Notes: generated from the sequence alone by a model not told the origin. A DNA stretch of 64,000 bases from Paenibacillus taichungensis (GCF_013359905.1 NZ_JABMCC010000104.1:124001-188000); one strand, 5' to 3'. Positions 27,181 through 36,423 are shown, counted from the stretch's first letter. Program-made: numbers and translations.

Positions 27181-28407
27181 CTAAGCGTCCAATCCGTACT
27201 CCTTCACTTCACGGTTGCGGTTCAGCACCGCATGCAGTACAAAACCAAGCACCGCAATAACCGCCGTGCCAGTCGCCAGCCACGCTACAGGGATCAGTCC
27301 CTGTTTGTCGTACATGACCCCCATTGCATACGGCCCGATAACCCGTCCAACCGCACCGATCCCACCGGAGATCCCGATGTAGAAAGGTGCCGCTCTTCCG
27401 GCATGCTCTGAGATGAATGCCGGCGTAGCAGGTGAGATCAGCATTTCCCCAAAGGTAGCCAGTACCATTGCAAGCACCATACCCGGATAGCTATACATGG
27501 TGATCATGACGATGTAAGCCATGCCATAAAACACCGCACTTGCAGTCATCTGAGCGGTCGATGTACGGGCCATCGTACGCTTAACCCAGCTGGTAAAGGG
27601 TTGTCCCACAAAGATCAGCACCCCATTTAGGGTCCAGAGCAGACCGTACATTCTTTTCTCCATACCCTCGGAAATAATATACGGAGACACACCCGTATTC
27701 CAGATGGAATTACCGAACAGCAGGAACAGCACGCCCAGGCTCATGAACAGATATAATCTGGTGTTTCCTAGCAGCGCCCAGACGCCTGGCCCATCGGGAA
27801 CCGTTTTGCGCTTGGTCAGATGTACTTCGCCCTGATCGGGCTCCGCCCGCGACAGATAATACCAGAAGAAAATCGCAAACCCGGCAGAGGTCACCCCGTT
27901 CAGTACAAAGCTGAGATGATAGGAAAAGTCAGCCAAGAAACCACTGAGCGCCGTACCAATCGCCACACCGATATTGTTGGCGACATAGATCACATTGAAC
28001 AATTCCCCGCGTCTCTCCGCAAACCGGAAGCCAATAAAGGCTTGAATCGCTGGTAACGACAATGAACTGAATAGACCGATCCAGCCCATGGCACATATAA
28101 ATACAACCCAATACGCGCTAATCCACGGCAGAGCAAACAGCCCTACCGCATTTAACGCCAGCGATCCGATGATCAGCTTCTTGACGCCCACCCTGTGGTA
28201 CAATGCACCGCCGAGCAATTGCCCGAAGATGCCGCCCAGCGACTGAATCAGAATAACAAACCCCGCGTTCGCCATCGTGCGTCCAAGCTCGTCAAATACA
28301 TACATCGTGGTCAGCGGCCACATCAAGGCACTACCTGTCGCATTGACCAAACTTGCCAGCAAAAATATTTTCACTTCTTTTGGATACGTATCCAGCCATC
28401 TCATCAT
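27181..28407 (-). CDS. Major facilitator superfamily transporter
   Basis: Inner-membrane proton-coupled transporter of 408 residues with twelve predicted helices. The loop 2-3 signature is LLGGALYHRVGVKKL (G-x-x-x-D/H-R-x-G-x-R/K) and the second half repeats the layout. The layout is that of a drug or metabolite exporter of the YfmO/MdtG sort; the substrate is unknown. The ATG at 28407 (MMRWLDTYPKEVKIFLL) has AAGGAG ten bases upstream; the frame continues 42 bases further 5' without a ribosome site. Single gene. Confidence 0.88.
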   Translation of the reverse strand: MMRWLDTYPKEVKIFLLASLVNATGSALMWPLTTMYVFDELGRTMANAGFVILIQSLGGIFGQLLGGALYHRVGVKKLIIGSLALNAVGLFALPWISAYWVVFICAMGWIGLFSSLSLPAIQAFIGFRFAERRGELFNVIYVANNIGVAIGTALSGFLADFSYHLSFVLNGVTSAGFAIFFWYYLSRAEPDQGEVHLTKRKTVPDGPGVWALLGNTRLYLFMSLGVLFLLFGNSIWNTGVSPYIISEGMEKRMYGLLWTLNGVLIFVGQPFTSWVKRTMARTSTAQMTASAVFYGMAYIVMITMYSYPGMVLAMVLATFGEMLISPATPAFISEHAGRAAPFYIGISGGIGAVGRVIGPYAMGVMYDKQGLIPVAWLATGTAVIAVLGFVLHAVLNRNREVKEYGLDA

Positions 28408-28622
28408 CTTGTTTATTCTCCTTAGTACCTTCAAAAAGCATATTGCCATAAAAAATAGACCCTTGCCCTGACGGCATATTTAGCCAGAGCGAAGGCCACT
28501 TGAATTTAGAAATTTGAATTTATTTCTGAATCTTGCTCTTTGCATTCTGCTTCCGATCTATTCATTGCTTACGATCTATCCCTTGTTCATCTTACCTGAA
28601 AAGATCCGATCTGCAAGCACAT

Positions 28623-30686
28623 TCATTGACGCTTCACTTCGACAGTGGCCGAGAAGAATGTTGCCCCGTTTCCCATGTCGGACAGACGATTGGACGTGAG
28701 GGAGTTCGCCCGCTGTTTTTTGCCATTACCATCCCACCATAAGCCTTGACTGATCACCGTTCCTGGCAGCATGGATTCACTCACCTTGGCGGTTAATTCG
28801 ATCCGGCCACGGTCGTTCCATACAACTACCGCATCCCCGTCTTCCACCTGTCTGCGGGCAGCGTCCTCCGGATGCATTTGCAATAACGGCATCTTCTCCA
28901 AACGTTGATGTTTGGCCGAATTGGCAAAGGTGGAATTCAGGAAATTATGATTTGGCGGAGACAGAAACATCAGCGGATATATATCCGCAGGTCCAGCCGG
29001 GTTTTCCCCGTCATACCCCTCAACGAGAGCACTATACGTAGGTAAAGGAGGCAATCCCTTCTGTGCCATCGTTTCCGAATACAGCTCAATTTTCCCCGAA
29101 GGCGTGGGCAACTGATCCAAATAGGAGTCATGTGCAGACATATCCAGCTTGACGAAATGATGCTGCTTCAGCCCCTCCAAGGTTACACCGTTCATGTAGG
29201 GATTACCCGTACCCTGAAGTGCTTCCTCGATCATCTGTTCCGGTGTCTCCCCGAAAATCTCCGGGTCATACCCCATCGCCTGTCCAAGCAAAGAGAACAA
29301 TTCAACATTGCTCTTGCTCTCACCCAAAGGCGCAATGACTGGCTCTTGCAAATGAACATACTGATGCCAGTAGGACGTATACAGATCTGTCGTTTCAAAT
29401 GAAGACGTCGCAGGCAGCACAATATCCGCGTATTTCGCCGTATCCGTCATGAATAGGTCATGGACTACCGTAAACAGATCTTCCCGTGCAAAACCTCGCT
29501 CCACCCGCTCGGTGTCTGGTGCCACCACCAGTGGATTGCTGCAGTAGACCATCAACGCCCGGATCTGCTGCTCCGCTTCCAGCAGTGCTTCGCCAATCCG
29601 GTTCATGTTCACCACGCGCGGCTCCGGGTTCTGCCGCAGCTCAGGACGCTCGAGCGCATCGCTATTCGTGCTCGCGTAGCTGTTGGTACGAATAGCGCCC
29701 CCGCCGCGCTTCAGCCACTGCCCTGTAATGGCAGGCAGACAGGCTACGCTGCGGACGTTCATGCCACCGTTGTCGTGATGCTGGAGGCCATTGCCGATAT
29801 GAATGTGGGCTGCCTGTGCGTTGCCATACAGCTCAGCCAGCTTCACGATGTCCGCCTCCGGCACGCCTGTAATACGTGCAACGCGCTCCGGGGTGTAGCT
29901 GCGGACATGATCACGCAGTGCCTCATGGCCCACGGTATATTTTTGCATAAAAGCCTCATCCGTCAGTTCCTGCTCGAACAATACATGCATTAATCCGAGT
30001 GCCAATGCACTGTCTGTACCGGGGTAAAGTGGAATGAACCAGTCTCCCCATTGGGCGGTCCGATTGCGATGGACATCAATAACGACGATTTGGGCGCCCT
30101 TTTTGCGGGCTTTCTCGGCCAGAACAACCTGATGCATATTGGTGCTGACGATGTTGCCTCCCCACACCAGAATGACATCCGCATGCTCTGTATCCTCGGG
30201 CAAGGTTCCCCGGTTCGCACCCATCGTATATTTCCAGCCGGTATTTCCCGCTGCATTACAGATAGTCTGTTCCAGCTTGCTCGCACCTAGCGCATTGAAA
30301 AATCGACGATCCATGCCATCCACACCAAGAATGCCCATGTTTCCATAGAAGCTGTAGGGCAGGATGCTCTCCGGTCCGTAGGTATCTGCCAGCGAACTAA
30401 ATCTCGCCGTAATCTCTTCGATGGCTTCGTCCCAACTGATTCGCTCGAACTGGCCTTCGCCCTTGGCTCCGATGCGTCGCATCGGATATTGCAACCGCTC
30501 GGGGTGATACACCCGCTCCGTCATATTTCGGACTTTGTTACAGATGGCGCCTTTTGTAATCGGATGGTCCGGATTGCCCACTACCTTCACGATCTTACCG
30601 TTCTCCTTATGAAGCAGTAGGCCGCAAGTATCCGGACAATCGAGCGGGCAAACTGCCGGGAATACGCCATTCTCCTGATCGATCAT
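28623..30686 (-). CDS. Molybdopterin oxidoreductase (formate dehydrogenase/YyaE-like)
   Basis: Molybdenum or tungsten bis-MGD enzyme of 687 residues in the DMSO reductase superfamily. An N-terminal [4Fe-4S] site is formed by Cys13, Cys17, Cys21 and Cys49 (VCPLDCPDTCG ... KGAICNK). Later motifs include WDEAIEEITARF, ILVWGGNIVSTN, PLYPGTDSALALGLMH, YADIVLPATSSFE, and a C-terminal aspartate-decarboxylase-like barrel (VWNDRGRIELTAKV). No Tat signal is visible, so it is cytoplasmic, like B. subtilis YyaE and YoaE. No gene for an electron-transfer subunit accompanies it. The ATG at 30686 has GGAGG nine bases upstream. The electron donor and substrate are unknown; a formate/nitrite channel gene lies upstream. 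Confidence 0.9.
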   Translation of the reverse strand: MIDQENGVFPAVCPLDCPDTCGLLLHKENGKIVKVVGNPDHPITKGAICNKVRNMTERVYHPERLQYPMRRIGAKGEGQFERISWDEAIEEITARFSSLADTYGPESILPYSFYGNMGILGVDGMDRRFFNALGASKLEQTICNAAGNTGWKYTMGANRGTLPEDTEHADVILVWGGNIVSTNMHQVVLAEKARKKGAQIVVIDVHRNRTAQWGDWFIPLYPGTDSALALGLMHVLFEQELTDEAFMQKYTVGHEALRDHVRSYTPERVARITGVPEADIVKLAELYGNAQAAHIHIGNGLQHHDNGGMNVRSVACLPAITGQWLKRGGGAIRTNSYASTNSDALERPELRQNPEPRVVNMNRIGEALLEAEQQIRALMVYCSNPLVVAPDTERVERGFAREDLFTVVHDLFMTDTAKYADIVLPATSSFETTDLYTSYWHQYVHLQEPVIAPLGESKSNVELFSLLGQAMGYDPEIFGETPEQMIEEALQGTGNPYMNGVTLEGLKQHHFVKLDMSAHDSYLDQLPTPSGKIELYSETMAQKGLPPLPTYSALVEGYDGENPAGPADIYPLMFLSPPNHNFLNSTFANSAKHQRLEKMPLLQMHPEDAARRQVEDGDAVVVWNDRGRIELTAKVSESMLPGTVISQGLWWDGNGKKQRANSLTSNRLSDMGNGATFFSATVEVKRQ

Positions 30687-31159
30687 ATACAAGTTCCTCC
30701 CCCTTCAAAGTTATCCTCATATCATATCTTCTTCATGGTAATCGCGTAAAGAGAACAGTCTTTTTTACTGCCACAACCGCTCCAAATTTTTTTCAAAAAA
30801 AATCTTTTTCCCCTTGATTCAATCTCGAAATTCAAGGGTAAATTAAAAATAAGGCATTAGGCTAGTGTTTCCCCACTTCCTCCTCATGCCATATCATGGA
30901 CCACTCCCGAAATTCGCCATGAACAGGTTTCGTTCCCCCGAACCTTGTCATGGCGAATTTATTTTGCGTGCATACTTTTACATAAAAAAAAGCGACTCCT
31001 CTCCCGCCCATCACAGCAGACAGCCATGACTTGAACGAGATTAGATTCGCCAATTTCTGTTGCTATTTTGTTTAACTTCCCTGTTCCTGTTTAACTTCGC
31101 ACTCGTCTTTGCTGGCTTATCGTGGTTACAACGCTACTCGATTACTCGAAAAAATGTCG
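30687..31159. other. Gene-free interval with two inverted repeats
   Basis: This 473-bp stretch holds no supported gene. Dyad 1 is CCCTTGA (30811-30817) and TCAAGGG (30832-30838), about 125 bases before the oxidoreductase start and without a T-run, so an operator is more likely than a terminator. Dyad 2 is listed separately as a hairpin. The part from 30970 to 31159 is T-rich without structure that I recognise. Confidence 0.5.
30910..30960. terminator. Long hairpin, possible terminator
   Basis: AAATTCGCCATGA (30910-30922) pairs with TCATGGCGAATTT (30948-30960), and inner AGGTT/AACCT bases extend the stem. It lies about 200 bases past the formate/nitrite channel gene. The following bases are only weakly T-rich, so it may instead be a processing or regulatory stem. 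Confidence 0.5.
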
Positions 31160-32014
31160 CTACGCCTGCTTGCTCCACATCGGTCTGGCTTCTGTCTCCA
31201 CAGGCTGGGCCACCGCCATTGCCACCTCAGGCTTCACTTCCGGCTCATGCTTGCGCAGGTACACCATCCAGTAAGCAGCCGCCACAAATAGCGCCCCTCC
31301 CGTCAGGTTGCCAAGCCATACCGGAATGAAATTCATGATGTATTGCCCCCACGAATAATGCCCTTCGAAGATCGCCGCAGGAATCAGGAACATGTTGGCG
31401 ACAACGTGCTGGAATCCAATAGCCACAAAGGCCATCGTTGGGAACCAAATGCCCAGTACTTTTCCACTCATCGTATCCGATGCGTAGGACAACCATACTG
31501 CGAGAGCTACCAGCCAGTTACACCCGATCCCGGATATAAAAGCCTGAAGGAAGCTGTCGTCCAGCTTGTGTCCAGCCATATCCACTACTTTGGTCAAATA
31601 GGCACCTTCTGCCGTCAGACCGAGCACATGCCCAAACGCATAGGCCACAAAGAGCGCCCCAAGGAAATTACCTATCGTTACTAAGGTGAGATTCTTCAAC
31701 ATGTTGCCTGCGGACAGTTTACGTGCAATCGTCGCGAGTGGAACAGCCATCATATTACCTGTCAGCAGTTCCCCGCCGCCAATCAGCACCAATATTAAAC
31801 CTACCGGGAACACTGCTGCACCAATCAGATTAACCAAGCTGCCCCACTCGGCCGGAGCAGAAGCAATAACCCGAATATCCAGCAGAAATCCAAGCGCAAT
31901 AAAAGCGCCTGCCAGAAAACTGAGTATTAATACGGAGGACACCGGATTTTGAGCTTTTTTCATCCCCGTATGCGCCGTATATTGTGCAACCTCAAGAGGT
32001 GTTTTTGCTGCCAT
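31160..32014 (-). CDS. Formate/nitrite transporter (FocA/NirC family, YwcJ-like)
   Basis: Pentameric membrane channel subunit of 284 residues with six helices. Family marks are GGGELLTGNMM (helix 2 loop), GNFLGALFVAYAFG and SGIGCNWLVALAVWLSYAS, with FQHVVANMFLIPAAI near the fifth helix containing the central His. It would pass formate, nitrite or a related anion. The ATG at 32014 has AAGGAG nine bases upstream. A Rex/Fnr-type palindrome is found 88 bases upstream. In B. subtilis the homolog ywcJ is in the Rex regulon, so redox control is plausible. The neighbouring molybdopterin enzyme could use the same anion. Confidence 0.92.
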   Translation of the reverse strand: MAAKTPLEVAQYTAHTGMKKAQNPVSSVLILSFLAGAFIALGFLLDIRVIASAPAEWGSLVNLIGAAVFPVGLILVLIGGGELLTGNMMAVPLATIARKLSAGNMLKNLTLVTIGNFLGALFVAYAFGHVLGLTAEGAYLTKVVDMAGHKLDDSFLQAFISGIGCNWLVALAVWLSYASDTMSGKVLGIWFPTMAFVAIGFQHVVANMFLIPAAIFEGHYSWGQYIMNFIPVWLGNLTGGALFVAAAYWMVYLRKHEPEVKPEVAMAVAQPVETEARPMWSKQA

Positions 32015-32101
32015 AACGATCCTCTCCTTCACAGTTCATGAACATCATAATTCAACCTGTTTTGTTGATATGTTCATTGTATCGCGAAGGTTTCAAGAGG
32101 T

Positions 32102-32119
32102 TTGTTACTTTTATCACAA
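32102..32119 (-). promoter_or_regulatory. Rex/Fnr-type operator upstream of the FNT gene
   Basis: On the minus strand TTGTGATAAAAGTAACAA matches the Rex consensus TTGTGAANNNNTTCACAA except at three positions. The same site also fits a Crp/Fnr box with one mismatch. Confidence 0.6.
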
Positions 32120-32170
32120 AGTCTGAAAACTACATTTTAATATTTCCGTTGTATGTTGCTTGATGTGCAG

Positions 32171-32214
32171 AAAAAATAAAAAAAGAACTGCCGCATAATG
32201 AATGCGGCAGTTCT
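32171..32214 (-). terminator. Intrinsic terminator of the NADH oxidase gene
   Basis: On the minus strand AGAACTGCCGCAT pairs perfectly with ATGCGGCAGTTCT, followed by TTTTTTTATTTTTT. Confidence 0.92.
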
Positions 32215-32227
32215 CAGATATTTATGG

Positions 32228-33589
32228 TTAGACCATCGCTGGTGTTTTTACTTCTACTGGAGGCAACGCCTGAAGACCAGCCGAGTTCAGGAAGTTCCAT
32301 GGTTTGTTGTAATGTGGTTGGAAGAAGAAGTCGATGAAGGCCAGCTCATCTACCGTCATGTTGTTCTGGATGCACACAGAGATCGTATTGATCGACTGTG
32401 TCAGATCAGCTTGTGACATGACCTGCGCACCAACAATGCGGCGCGTAGCCTGTTCATAGATTACTTTGAGCAGCAGCTTCTCTGCTGTTGGCATGAACTC
32501 TGGACGGTAAGCATCTTCAAGCGTTACAGCTTCAACCACCATACCCTCATCCGCAGCAGATGCTTCCGTCAGACCTGTACCTGCAATATTTTGCTCATAA
32601 ATTTTAATACCTGATGTGCCTTGTGTACCCATGTACCGTGTCGTAGGACGAACCAGGTTCCGTGCTACGAGTGTACCCATCCGCACCGCGTTGGTTGCCA
32701 GTGGAATGTACGCAGCCTTGCCGGTTGGATTGTAATGAATTGCACAGCTGTCTCCAGCAGCGAAGACGTCTTTTTGGCTGGTTTGCATATATTTATCCAC
32801 GATGATTGCGCCGTTTGGCAGCATATCCACTTGGCCTTTGAGCAGTTCCGTATTTGGACGGAAACCAATGCACAGAATAACGAGGTCTGTATCAAACTCT
32901 CCTTTGGATGTAATGACCTTGTTCACTTTGCCATTCTCTCCGGTAAACTTCTGAACCGTTTGGCCCAGTGCCAGCTTGATGCCGTGTCCAGTCAACGTTT
33001 CTTCAATGGCATCCGTGAACTCGGGGTCGAGATATTTGTTCAAGATCCGGTCCACGCTATCAATCAGTGTAACTTCCTTGCCGTTCATTTGGAAAGCCTC
33101 CACCAGTTCAATGCCGATATAACCTGCTCCTACCACGGTAATACGTTTGGCATGTTTGGCTTTCTCAATAATCGTGTTGGAATGGTTGTAGTTTTTGCAA
33201 AGTAAAATGTTATCCATCTCGATGCCTTCCAGCTTCGGTACGACAGGCCATGAACCCGTGGTCACGATCAGCTTGTCGAAGGTATCTTCGAATTCTTCCC
33301 CGGTTTTCAAGTTTTTAGCCTGAAGTTTGTGACCCGCAGCATCTACTGACGTCACTTCATGAAGCATTTTGGTAACGACACCGAGCTCGGCCAGTTGGTT
33401 TGGCGAAGAATAGAACAGTCCGTCTGGATCTTTCACCACGCCACCTACATAAAGCGCAATGCCACATGATAAGAAGGAGATGTTGTCATTGCGCTCATAC
33501 ACTGTAATGGTAGCATCCGGGTACAATTTGGCGGTGTTAACGATGGCTGCGGTTCCTGCGTGTGTACATCCGATAACTGCGATTTTCAT
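32228..33589 (-). CDS. nox: NADH oxidase, water-forming (Nox)
   Basis: FAD enzyme of 453 residues that reduces oxygen to water at the expense of NADH, or a close CoA-disulfide-reductase-like relative. The FAD motif is MKIAVIGCTHAGTAAI, the redox-active Cys42 lies in FLSCGIALYVGG as in lactococcal/streptococcal Nox, the NAD-binding motif is ITVVGAGYIGIELVEAF, and the second FAD contact is VFAAGDSCAIHY. The dimerisation domain ends with the YNKPWNFLNSAGLQAL motif of Nox enzymes. The start is the ATG at 33589 with AAGGGGG nine bases upstream; the open frame continues over the promoter and should not be used. Three palindromic redox operators lie between and around the promoter boxes. Confidence 0.93.
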   Translation of the reverse strand: MKIAVIGCTHAGTAAIVNTAKLYPDATITVYERNDNISFLSCGIALYVGGVVKDPDGLFYSSPNQLAELGVVTKMLHEVTSVDAAGHKLQAKNLKTGEEFEDTFDKLIVTTGSWPVVPKLEGIEMDNILLCKNYNHSNTIIEKAKHAKRITVVGAGYIGIELVEAFQMNGKEVTLIDSVDRILNKYLDPEFTDAIEETLTGHGIKLALGQTVQKFTGENGKVNKVITSKGEFDTDLVILCIGFRPNTELLKGQVDMLPNGAIIVDKYMQTSQKDVFAAGDSCAIHYNPTGKAAYIPLATNAVRMGTLVARNLVRPTTRYMGTQGTSGIKIYEQNIAGTGLTEASAADEGMVVEAVTLEDAYRPEFMPTAEKLLLKVIYEQATRRIVGAQVMSQADLTQSINTISVCIQNNMTVDELAFIDFFFQPHYNKPWNFLNSAGLQALPPVEVKTPAMV

Positions 33590-33646
33590 GATAAGGTTCC
33601 CCCTTGGAGTATATAAATAAAAAATTGAATATAACGTCATTGTGGT

Positions 33647-33662
33647 TGTGAAATATTTCACT
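33647..33662. promoter_or_regulatory. Rex/Fnr-type operator 3 of the nox promoter
   Basis: TGTGAAATATTTCACT; with the preceding T it reads TTGTGAAATATTTCACTT, matching the Rex consensus over seven of eight bases per arm. It lies downstream of the transcription start, where binding would block elongation. Confidence 0.75.
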
Positions 33663-33681
33663 TCTAAACGAACAGCGCTTA

Positions 33682-33697
33682 TGTGATTTATTTCACT
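33682..33697. promoter_or_regulatory. Rex/Fnr-type operator 2 of the nox promoter
   Basis: TGTGATTTATTTCACT, a 5-6-5 palindrome that lies just downstream of the predicted transcription start. Confidence 0.7.
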
Positions 33698-33707
33698 TTG
33701 TACACTC

Positions 33708-33736
33708 ATTATAATGTGATATTTTTCACATTGCAA
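33708..33736 (-). promoter_or_regulatory. nox promoter with operator in spacer
   Basis: On the minus strand TTGCAA (33731-33736), 17 bases, then a perfect TATAAT (33708-33713). The operator TGTGATATTTTTCACA (33715-33730) fills the spacer exactly, a geometry that predicts repression. Confidence 0.8.
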
Positions 33737-33913
33737 TAGGTTAATCAAAATAAATTCGTCGGATGTGGTTTTCTTTACGATCAAGCCAGTCATCGACTCA
33801 TCTTCATTGACTTCAGTTTTCCCTGCTTATGGCTGGTTTATGCTCAAAATAAGCGTAGTAACTACCGCGGAGACAAGTATATGGAGAGGATGTTTCGTAC
33901 TAAAAATTGTATC

Positions 33914-33950
33914 AAAAAAAGCCTGTCCTCCAATCTGGAGGCAGGCTTCT
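33914..33950 (-). terminator. Intrinsic terminator of the glutathione peroxidase gene
   Basis: On the minus strand AGAAGCCTGCCTCCAG pairs with TGGAGGACAGGCTT, followed by TTTTTTT. Confidence 0.88.
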
Positions 33951-33963
33951 TCGTTCATTCATT

Positions 33964-34446
33964 TTATACGCCAAGCAGCTTTTCAATCTCTGCAGTCATG
34001 GCTTCAGGGGATTCTTTTGGTTCAACACGCCCTACAACTTCACCTTCACGATTCACGAGGAACTTGGTGAAATTCCATTGGATGCTATTGTCTTCGCCAA
34101 CACCAGGTTGCTGCTCACGCAGATACTTGAACAAAGGATGTGCATCTTCACCATTTACGTCGACCTTGGCAAACACCGGGAAATTAACACCATAGTTGAT
34201 TTGACAGAAGGATTCTGCTTCCTCACTGGTACCCGGCTCCTGGCCGCCAAACTGGTTACAAGGGAAACCCAGTACAACCAAGCCTTGATCACGATAGCGA
34301 TCATAGAGCTTCTGCAATTCACCGTATTGTGGAGTCAGTCCACACTTGCTAGCAGTATTGGCAATCACCAACACTTTGCCTTGATACAGATCGAGTGGAA
34401 CTTCCTGATTGGCGGTCGTTACCGCCTGATACGAATATACGGACAT
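33964..34446 (-). CDS. Glutathione peroxidase family thiol peroxidase (BsaA-like)
   Basis: Peroxidase of 160 residues that reduces hydroperoxides, in bacteria usually with thioredoxin as donor. The catalytic set is complete: peroxidatic Cys35 in NTASKCGLTPQY (Cys in place of selenocysteine), Gln69 in FGGQEPG, and Trp124-Asn125 in IQWNFTKF. The second Cys81 (FCQI) could act as resolving residue, as in plant and bacterial 2-Cys forms. GGGAGG lies eight bases before the ATG. It stands alone between a terminator and the iron genes. Confidence 0.93.
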   Translation of the reverse strand: MSVYSYQAVTTANQEVPLDLYQGKVLVIANTASKCGLTPQYGELQKLYDRYRDQGLVVLGFPCNQFGGQEPGTSEEAESFCQINYGVNFPVFAKVDVNGEDAHPLFKYLREQQPGVGEDNSIQWNFTKFLVNREGEVVGRVEPKESPEAMTAEIEKLLGV

Positions 34447-34632
34447 GACTGATTCCTCCCATGATTATGATGTAGGTTGGGCTGCTGTATGTATGTACCC
34501 AATGACCATGCGGCACACAGCCTGTCTCTATATTATAGACCTGAGGCGATTAATTACCAAATCTGTGATTAAACCCTGACCGAGTTCATTGGCAGGAGTA
34601 ATCCTCATCCATCAACTTGGACATATTCCCTT

Positions 34633-35445
34633 TTAGCCTGACTTCGCCGCCATAATAGCATCATAACGCTCTTGCCGCTCTGCCTTTGTCAGTTTGGGAC
34701 AACTGTAGCAATAGTTCTGACCGCCATACACCTGATGGTGTAAGCAGCAGACTGATTTCATCAGCATGGTTTCTCCAGGTTGATGCGGATTATCAATCTC
34801 CACCGGTTTGAAGGTTAGCAGGTTCTTCTTCAACCCCAGAATCTCTGGAGACATTGCGATTACATGCTCATACCCTTGTATAACCGCTTCACGTTCCGTC
34901 TCCGTGATGTTCATCTGTAACGCTGTCGTTTTGAACCATCTCAGCATGGATGCGAGTTGTGCCCACATCTGACCTGGATTTGCTCCTCCAGCAACAGCCA
35001 CGCCTTCAATCAGTGGACGCAGCTGCTCACCGTAATATGCGGTTAATACATCATTACGCCAGGAGGATGGAACGACTTGAGATCCGTCCATCAGATTTGG
35101 ATGTGATTGCTCGATTGTATTGTTCAGTTGAAAACCAATCACCGGACGGCCATCCTTTAACTCCAGCTTCATATCTATATTCTCCAGAGACAGATCCAGA
35201 TAGGTGTCACATAACGCCGTCATGTAGTGAACCCCAATCATCAGGCCACGAACCGAATGCATAAAATATACTGCCGCTGAGCGAAGAGAATCGGCCCGAA
35301 GATGCTCATTATAAGCTTCCAGCATAAGTTTGGCCTGCTTCGGATGTTTCAATGCCGTCAAAGGCATGCCAAAGACCGATTCATCGATCGTCCCGGTTGT
35401 TATTCGTCCATATTGCTGTAACCAGGTGTAGTTGATTGCTCCCAT
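34633..35445 (-). CDS. FhuF-like iron-sulfur ferric reductase
   Basis: Cytoplasmic protein of 270 residues with a C-terminal [2Fe-2S] site CC-x11-C-x2-C (Cys233, Cys234, Cys246, Cys249 in SVCCLHHQVYGGQNYCYSCP), the arrangement of FhuF/siderophore-iron reductases. The upstream part has a helical IucA/FhuF-like layout (AVYFMHSVRGLMIGVHYMTALC). It would release iron from an imported siderophore by reduction. The ATG at 35445 has AGGAGG nine bases upstream. It lies 90 bases after the YusV-like ATPase gene and probably shares its Fur-regulated promoter. Confidence 0.85.
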   Translation of the reverse strand: MGAINYTWLQQYGRITTGTIDESVFGMPLTALKHPKQAKLMLEAYNEHLRADSLRSAAVYFMHSVRGLMIGVHYMTALCDTYLDLSLENIDMKLELKDGRPVIGFQLNNTIEQSHPNLMDGSQVVPSSWRNDVLTAYYGEQLRPLIEGVAVAGGANPGQMWAQLASMLRWFKTTALQMNITETEREAVIQGYEHVIAMSPEILGLKKNLLTFKPVEIDNPHQPGETMLMKSVCCLHHQVYGGQNYCYSCPKLTKAERQERYDAIMAAKSG

Positions 35446-35535
35446 TCCTGTAGACCTCCTAGAATGCGAATGAGCCGCGTGCATAACGCACAGCGGCTTC
35501 ATTCTATAGTTTAGGACCACATATGGCCCGTTTCA

Positions 35536-36423
35536 TTAACTTCCTGTCGCGTGACGAACGCGTTGCTCTGTCCGTCCTCCAGCATGAACCATTGCACTGT
35601 TCATGAGCACTTGTTCTGGAGGTGCTGATTGCTGACGTTCACCCGCAAGGGCGTAAGGCAAGCAGAGCGGTACACCGGAACGAGGATCAATCACGATATC
35701 AGCTTCAATGTTAAATACTTCGCGCAGCACATCGGAGTTCATAACCTCTACAGGTGAACCTGTAGCGATGGCTTTACCTTTTTTAATACCAATCATGTGA
35801 TGCGCATAACGGGAAGCATGGTTCAAGTCATGCACAACCATAACGATGGTACGGTTTGCTGTGGCATTCAGTTGCTCCAGCAATTGCAGTACTTCAAGTT
35901 GGTGAGCCATATCCAGGAACGTTGTTGGCTCGTCCAGGAACAGAATGTCTGTCTCTTGTGCAAGAGCCATGGCAATCCAGGCACGTTGACGCTGTCCACC
36001 GGACAGTTGATCGATTGGACGATCATGGAACTCCGTCATGCCTGTCACTTCGATAGCCCATTCAATCATGCGTTTGTCTTCAGCACGCATCGAACCAAAA
36101 CCTTTTTGATATGGGAACCGTCCGTAGGACACTAGTTCGGTTACAGTAAGTCCTTCAGGAGCTGTTGGATTTTGTGGCAAAATCGCAAGCTGCTTGGCTA
36201 CTTCACGCGTGGACTGCTTATGGATGGACTTCCCGTCGAGCAATACACTACCTGCTTTTGGATTCATGATCCGTGCCATTGTTTTCAGGATGGTAGACTT
36301 TCCTGAACCATTGGCTCCAACAAGTGCTGTAATTTTTCCTTGGGGAATTTGAATATTCAGATCTTCAACAATCAGTCTTTCCTCATAAGCGATATCCAAC
36401 TTGGACGTCTCCAGACGAAACAT
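35536..36423 (-). CDS. Siderophore ABC transporter ATPase (FhuC/YusV-like)
   Basis: Soluble ATPase of 295 residues that powers FecCD-type siderophore permeases. Walker A is GANGSGKS (36-43), Q-loop ILPQNPTAPEG, signature LSGGQRQR, Walker B ILFLDEPTTFLD and H-loop VVHDLNHA. It has an unusual 50-residue C-terminal tail rich in Gln, Arg and Ala. In B. subtilis YusV is a shared ATPase for several siderophore importers encoded elsewhere; here too no permease gene is beside it, and the siderophore-binding protein at 12503-13510 could use it. A perfect Fur box sits in its promoter. GAGAGGG precedes the ATG. Confidence 0.92.
   Translation of the reverse strand: MFRLETSKLDIAYEERLIVEDLNIQIPQGKITALVGANGSGKSTILKTMARIMNPKAGSVLLDGKSIHKQSTREVAKQLAILPQNPTAPEGLTVTELVSYGRFPYQKGFGSMRAEDKRMIEWAIEVTGMTEFHDRPIDQLSGGQRQRAWIAMALAQETDILFLDEPTTFLDMAHQLEVLQLLEQLNATANRTIVMVVHDLNHASRYAHHMIGIKKGKAIATGSPVEVMNSDVLREVFNIEADIVIDPRSGVPLCLPYALAGERQQSAPPEQVLMNSAMVHAGGRTEQRVRHATGS

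Noticed and set aside
30862..31053. 63-codon frame in the gene-free interval next to the formate/nitrite channel
   Set aside because: It runs through a long hairpin, has no ribosome site and no family resemblance.
32228..33793. Extended NADH oxidase start 68 codons upstream
   Set aside because: The extension covers the promoter and three operators, and the FAD motif begins at the ATG at 33589.
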